18,271 nucleotides of DNA from Anaerolineae bacterium (lineage in GTDB: Bacteria; Chloroflexota; Anaerolineae; B4-G1; SLSP01), in the NCBI GenBank assembly GCA_016934645.1, contig JAFGSL010000372.1, positions 1 through 18,271 on the forward strand, in the 5' to 3' direction. The position numbers were made by a program, and so were the translations under genes. The notes under the pieces are model-generated. The model was not told the DNA's origin. It made no database searches and saw only the letters and a list, made by a program, of their open reading frames with translations. Of the stretch, positions 14,474 through 18,271 are shown in pieces (position 1 is the stretch's first letter; each line of letters opens with the position of its first letter).

Positions 14474-16683
14474 GTGAGAACCAATACAATGATCTTGTGC
14501 AAAGAGTAGTATCCGCGCCGAGAATAGAAGGCGCTTTGCTGGGTGCGGCGATCGGTGATGCGCTGGGTTGGCCTCAAGAGATGCCCAAGATGCGTGTAGA
14601 TCGTTCGGCACAGGATATTCACGCCCCGGTGCATCTTTCCTTCCAAACCTGGAAGAGACGTGCAGGAGGACGGTTCTGGAGTCATCTAGAGATTATTGAG
14701 GCTGGGGAGTATAGTGACGATACCCAGTTATTACTGGCGACAGCCCGAAGCCTGGAGCATACGACCGATTGGTACAGGCATTTCTGCTGGTATGAACTTC
14801 CGGCCTGGCTTATTTATGAACGAGGTGGTGGAAAAGCAACTCGTATGGCCGCACAACGATGGCAAAAGGGAATTCCACCCTGGCGTGACTTGGGGCGCAA
14901 CGAGGGAGATCTTCAGAAATACTTCACGGCTGGCGGCAATGGTGTAGCGATGCGGATCCTTCCTCACTCATTGCTCCAGGGGCAGACGCCAGAATTGCTT
15001 TGTCGACAAATAGCTCTAAATGGAGTGGCCACCCATGCTCACCCACGGGCTCTACTGGGAGCCCGGCTCTATGGCTATGCAGCATGGCTAGTTGCGCGTT
15101 TGGTGAGGCCGCTGGCATTTGGGGAGTTGATTGATTATCTGCTAGATGCCCGACAGATATGGGGCCAGTTTCCAGAATGGACTGATGGCTATAGTGAATG
15201 GGTCTCTGCAGCCGATCGTGCAATTGGGGGGGGATATCCCGCGCTCTGGCTTGACGTCGTTGAAGAGGTGTGCACAGGACTGCAAACTTGCCGTGCTGCT
15301 ATGAGTCAGGGAGCGTTATCAGTTGATCAGGAAGTCATGAAGCAATTGGGATGCTTCGATCGGAACACCAGCGGAGCTGGTACAGTTGGTGCATTGGCGG
15401 CAGTGTATCTGGCATCGAGGTATGCGGTAGATCCTATCACAGGGCTGCTTGAGGCTGCTTTTGCCCGAGGCTCTGATACTGACACCATAGCGTGCATGGT
15501 CGGTGGGCTGTTGGGGGCATTGTGCGGTAGGGAGTGGATTCCCGGTGAGTGGATCGCTATTCAAGACAGACAATATCTTCTGAAAAGAGCTGATTCGCTT
15601 GCGCAAATAAGAGCTACAGAAGATTCTGGCTTTGAGCCCAGAGACGAAGTATGGAGTGAACGTTCGAATGCCCAGGTGTTGAGGGAACTTGATGTAGGCA
15701 CAAGGAATGTCTTTGTAGGACCATTAGGCCATTGTCTTGTTCAGGATTCCACTGAGCATGAGCCAGTGGCAAAATCGGCCGTGGCACGTTCCTGGCGATT
15801 GCTAACAGAAGAAGGGCAGACAATTTACATCAAACAGTTGGCACGACACCAAAAAGAATCTCGGACAGTGCCTTCGGCGTTGCTGCAGATAAACACAGAA
15901 CATCAACACGAGCCAGTTTCCAATTCAACTCAAAGGATAGCCCTGGATCCTGGGATCTACGTCAATTTGTTTGAAGCCTTTCTTGGAGAGGAACAGGCCT
16001 ACATTATGGTTGCTGATCGCGCCAAGTATCTCAGTCTCCGGGGTCTGCGTGATCAACTGAAAGCTAAAGGATTGGATGTATGGATTTACGCGTGGGATGA
16101 TACTGTCTTTGGGTATGGAATGCAAGCCGCTGTCCTCACAGACCTGGGATTTGCGAAAAAAATGCTCGTTTTGCGAGAGCATCCACAACTTACGGAACGG
16201 ATGATCCTGCAAGGGTACGTTCGTAGTCTGGAGCAAGCAGGGTATACATGCGAATGGAACAAGGGAGTGACCAGAGTATATCAGTTTGGGCATCCTTTGT
16301 TCGAAACGCAAACCGGCGTTAGGATGTACCGAGGATTCGAACTTCGGGGGCAGTTTCTGTGGGATGCAGAGCACGAACACATTGCATTCGGCATAGTCAT
16401 TGACGCGGCGTTTGCTTATCGGGATCGCGCAGATCACACGCTTGGTGTGGCAGATGTTGTTGCGAGGTTTGGAAGTGCAACATTGAGACAATTGAGGCAA
16501 AGACAAGGTGATCTTTCACCCAGAGGGGACATCAATCTTGAGATCTCGCGGCAAAGGCTGCTACAACAGACTTTGCCGTTCCTTAATGCTCGTCACTTGT
16601 TTACACTGCCTTGCGGTGTACGTGCTGAGCTTGCTCAGAGTCCTGCCCGTGTAGTATTAGTTGATCGAGAGCCAGACAGATGA
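14470..16683 (+). CDS. ADP-ribosylglycohydrolase (DraG/ARH) fused to APAZ-like Argonaute-N domain
   Basis: The protein has 737 residues. Residues 15-360 are a full ADP-ribosylglycohydrolase: GALLGAAIGDALGWP (21-35), the metal site YSDDT (81-85), GGNGVAMR (155-162), HAHPRA (189-194) and RGSDTDT (333-339; D336, D338 and T339 as metal ligands). All ligands for the two Mg2+ ions appear intact, so an active hydrolase that removes ADP-ribose is likely. Residues 380-490 are unassigned. Residues about 490-737 resemble the N/L1 part of Argonautes: VYQFG, then MYRGFELRGQF (619-629) and GIVIDAAF (641-648). Such a domain next to a short Argonaute fits an APAZ partner. It overlaps both neighbours by ATGA. 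The hydrolase call is firm; the APAZ call rests on weak motifs plus context. Confidence 0.8.
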   Translation: MSENQYNDLVQRVVSAPRIEGALLGAAIGDALGWPQEMPKMRVDRSAQDIHAPVHLSFQTWKRRAGGRFWSHLEIIEAGEYSDDTQLLLATARSLEHTTDWYRHFCWYELPAWLIYERGGGKATRMAAQRWQKGIPPWRDLGRNEGDLQKYFTAGGNGVAMRILPHSLLQGQTPELLCRQIALNGVATHAHPRALLGARLYGYAAWLVARLVRPLAFGELIDYLLDARQIWGQFPEWTDGYSEWVSAADRAIGGGYPALWLDVVEEVCTGLQTCRAAMSQGALSVDQEVMKQLGCFDRNTSGAGTVGALAAVYLASRYAVDPITGLLEAAFARGSDTDTIACMVGGLLGALCGREWIPGEWIAIQDRQYLLKRADSLAQIRATEDSGFEPRDEVWSERSNAQVLRELDVGTRNVFVGPLGHCLVQDSTEHEPVAKSAVARSWRLLTEEGQTIYIKQLARHQKESRTVPSALLQINTEHQHEPVSNSTQRIALDPGIYVNLFEAFLGEEQAYIMVADRAKYLSLRGLRDQLKAKGLDVWIYAWDDTVFGYGMQAAVLTDLGFAKKMLVLREHPQLTERMILQGYVRSLEQAGYTCEWNKGVTRVYQFGHPLFETQTGVRMYRGFELRGQFLWDAEHEHIAFGIVIDAAFAYRDRADHTLGVADVVARFGSATLRQLRQRQGDLSPRGDINLEISRQRLLQQTLPFLNARHLFTLPCGVRAELAQSPARVVLVDREPDR

Positions 16684-17942
16684 ATCTCTATGGCCAAGTG
16701 CTATCGCCTGTAAGCTTGCGTTTCAATAGCGCTTCCAAGTACGCGACCGAATCTAGGCCGATGACTGGGATTCGAAAATTCGGTCCGTATGATATGAATC
16801 TATTTGCGATGAGTGAGATCCGGTGTGGGTTGATCTACCCTCGGTCATCCGTTCGGGACAAGGAATCTTTTGTCAAAGGACTTGTGTATGGCGAGGGACA
16901 GAGTTATCCAGGATTTAAGCCTTGGTTTCGGGTCGCACTCCAATTTGATCCATTCGATGAGCACGAGATCATCGAAGAGCACCCACAGGCGATTCAGCGA
17001 GCAGCAATGAGCCTGGCTACACATAACTGCGATCTGGTTTTCGTCCTGGTGACCCAACGTAATGAAGAGATCTACAGCATAGGCAAGGCGGTCTTATTGT
17101 CAAACGGTATCCCCTGCCAATATGTTCTAACCAGTCGGTTAGGCACGAATCAGACACCTTGGGTATTGGCTAATATTGCTCTTGCGACTTATGCCAAAGT
17201 CGGCGGAACGCCCTGGGTGGTAGCCGATACAACTGATCACCGAGAGCTGATTATGGGGGTCAGTCGGGCGCAAGATAAGAACAGGAAATATGTGGTAGGT
17301 TTTGTTACACTGTTCAATCAGGATGGAGAATACTTGCTGCTTCACTCCAAAACACCGGTCGTTGATTGGTCAGATTATGTACACGGTCTAAGGGAACTGA
17401 TCATTGACGCCTACAATGAATATCTCCAGGTCTATGGTGTTCCTGGCTCTCTGGTAATACATTTTCACAAACGTCCCGGCTACAGAGAGCTAGAAGCAGT
17501 AGAAGGAGCATTGACAAGATTAGGGTTACGTATCCCGTATGCTATGGTCCATCTGAATGAGTATTCAGGATTCAGGCTATTTGATACTTCGCACAGAACC
17601 TACGTTCCACCAACCGGTTTGAGGGTAGATATCGGCTTGCGTCGTGCACTCCTTCTGTTGGACGGACGTGAGGGTGAGAAACGTAGTCGAATGGGGGTGC
17701 CGAATGTTTGGGACGTGGGACTGGACCGTCGTTCAACGATGAGTGCTGATGAATTTCCTCGACTGCTCAAACAGATTCAGTGCTTTGCCAAAGTCAACTG
17801 GCGAGGGTTCAATGCAAAATCACTGCCAGTTACAATCAACTACTCGCAGTGTATCTGTGCTTTGGCACTCGACATCGGGCTAGGATCGTGGAATAGTCTG
17901 ATAGCCAACGGCAAACTGCGTGAGAAAGCGTGGTTTCTATAA
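16680..17942 (+). CDS. Short prokaryotic Argonaute (MID-PIWI), slicer-inactive
   Basis: This 420-residue protein binds guide and target nucleic acid by family. The N-terminus SPVSLRF plus RKFGPYD (9-15, 32-38) is the usual entry to the MID domain. The 5'-phosphate pocket residues Y132, K136, Q147 and K173 (Y-K-Q-K motif) are present. The PIWI fold is clear from NIALATYAKVGGTPW (165-179), KYVVGF (203-208), LVIHFHKR (258-265) and the C-terminal NWRGFN...LPVTINYS (373-389). Catalytic aspartates are missing: the IGID position reads MGVS (192-195), and the usual Asp after VIH is replaced by HKR. It therefore should guide, not cut. There is no PAZ or N domain, as in short pAgos; the gene just upstream seems to supply the N-like part. 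Confidence 0.87.
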   Translation: MNLYGQVLSPVSLRFNSASKYATESRPMTGIRKFGPYDMNLFAMSEIRCGLIYPRSSVRDKESFVKGLVYGEGQSYPGFKPWFRVALQFDPFDEHEIIEEHPQAIQRAAMSLATHNCDLVFVLVTQRNEEIYSIGKAVLLSNGIPCQYVLTSRLGTNQTPWVLANIALATYAKVGGTPWVVADTTDHRELIMGVSRAQDKNRKYVVGFVTLFNQDGEYLLLHSKTPVVDWSDYVHGLRELIIDAYNEYLQVYGVPGSLVIHFHKRPGYRELEAVEGALTRLGLRIPYAMVHLNEYSGFRLFDTSHRTYVPPTGLRVDIGLRRALLLLDGREGEKRSRMGVPNVWDVGLDRRSTMSADEFPRLLKQIQCFAKVNWRGFNAKSLPVTINYSQCICALALDIGLGSWNSLIANGKLREKAWFL

Positions 17943-18271
17943 ATGCTCGACCTATACGCTTATCGAAACGAACTGAAAAGCAATCTGCTCTATCGTTGGC
18001 AGTGTCTGGATCTAGAGAGCCAGGCACTAGACTGGGCCTGGATACAGTACGCCTTTGTGATGAGTCATGCGGTGGATACTCAGTTGATAGCCAATAGCTT
18101 TCAGCAGAGTCTGAGGTGGGTTGAATTGGACTCAACCTGGTCTGCTGAGGGGAATTGGGGGGCGATAGGGTTGTTATGTCATTCACTGCACCAAGAGGAA
18201 TATTCAAACTGGGAAGCAATTGCCGAACGACTGACTCAGGGTGCGTTACTTCTTAGCCGTAAATCATTAAG
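17943..18271 (+). CDS. Unknown protein downstream of the Argonaute, 3' end outside window
   Basis: The ATG at 17943 directly follows the Argonaute stop TAA (17940-17942), so translation is likely coupled. 109 codons are visible before the window ends with no stop. The sequence is rich in Trp, Leu and Gln (for example LLYRWQCLDLE, DWAWIQYAFVM) and looks mostly helical, with no membrane segment or recognisable motif. Its position makes it a candidate component of the Argonaute/ADP-ribosylation module. I cannot name a family from this fragment. Confidence 0.7.
   Translation, partial: MLDLYAYRNELKSNLLYRWQCLDLESQALDWAWIQYAFVMSHAVDTQLIANSFQQSLRWVELDSTWSAEGNWGAIGLLCHSLHQEEYSNWEAIAERLTQGALLLSRKSL

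Noticed and set aside
1..18271. CRISPR array, tRNA, rRNA or insertion sequence ends
   Set aside because: I saw no regularly spaced direct repeats, no tRNA-like cloverleaf and no transposase with terminal inverted repeats. The only mobile-element gene is the truncated serine recombinase.

Overview
The window is about 18.3 kb of bacterial DNA, roughly 60% GC by eye on the left and nearer 50% on the right. It looks like a defence island beside a site-specific recombinase. The gene families and style would fit Chloroflexota or a similar environmental bacterium, but no rRNA or other phylogenetic marker is present, so this is only a guess.

Left edge (1-2137): a large serine recombinase, cut by the window start, is read leftward from 731. 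It has a good sigma-70-type promoter and lies downstream of a 48-residue very basic small gene. The stretch between them and the rightward genes holds several exact palindromes: GTAAGGTACCTTAC and two TTGTAG/CTACAA dyads. A rightward hypothetical gene (1446-1981) appears interrupted by a -1 frame change at a G5A5 run.

Main operon (2051 to beyond 18271): an almost consensus extended -10 promoter (TTGACA, 17 bp, TG-T-TATGCT) precedes ten consecutive co-directional genes, most of them overlapping or nearly abutting. The first five form a BREX/Pgl-like module: a DUF499-type AAA+ ATPase, a compact PglZ-type phosphatase-superfamily protein, a DUF1156 Zn-ribbon adenine-specific DNA methylase, a 141-residue unknown protein, and a SNF2/RapA-type helicase. 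Their likely job is epigenetic self-marking and exclusion of unmarked phage DNA.

The next five genes follow a 90-bp gap and a visible drop in GC. They are a compact UvrD-like helicase, a DarT-like ADP-ribosyltransferase, an ADP-ribosylglycohydrolase (DraG/ARH) fused to a C-terminal domain resembling the Argonaute N/L1 region (APAZ-like), a 420-residue short prokaryotic Argonaute (MID-PIWI), and an unrecognised gene cut by the window end. The Argonaute lacks the catalytic aspartates but keeps the 5'-phosphate-binding Y-K-Q-K residues. From the helicase to the Argonaute every junction is a 4-base ATGA overlap, and the last gene follows with no gap.

This is the exciting part of the window. Short Argonautes are known to pair with APAZ proteins carrying SIR2, TIR or nuclease effectors. 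Here the APAZ-like partner instead carries an ADP-ribose-removing enzyme, and the matching ADP-ribosylating toxin is encoded just upstream. A plausible model, which is inference, is a guide-dependent switch on DNA ADP-ribosylation: a DarT-type toxin is held in check by DraG, and guided target recognition changes that balance. It would act as a second, abortive layer behind the methylation-based BREX-like layer.
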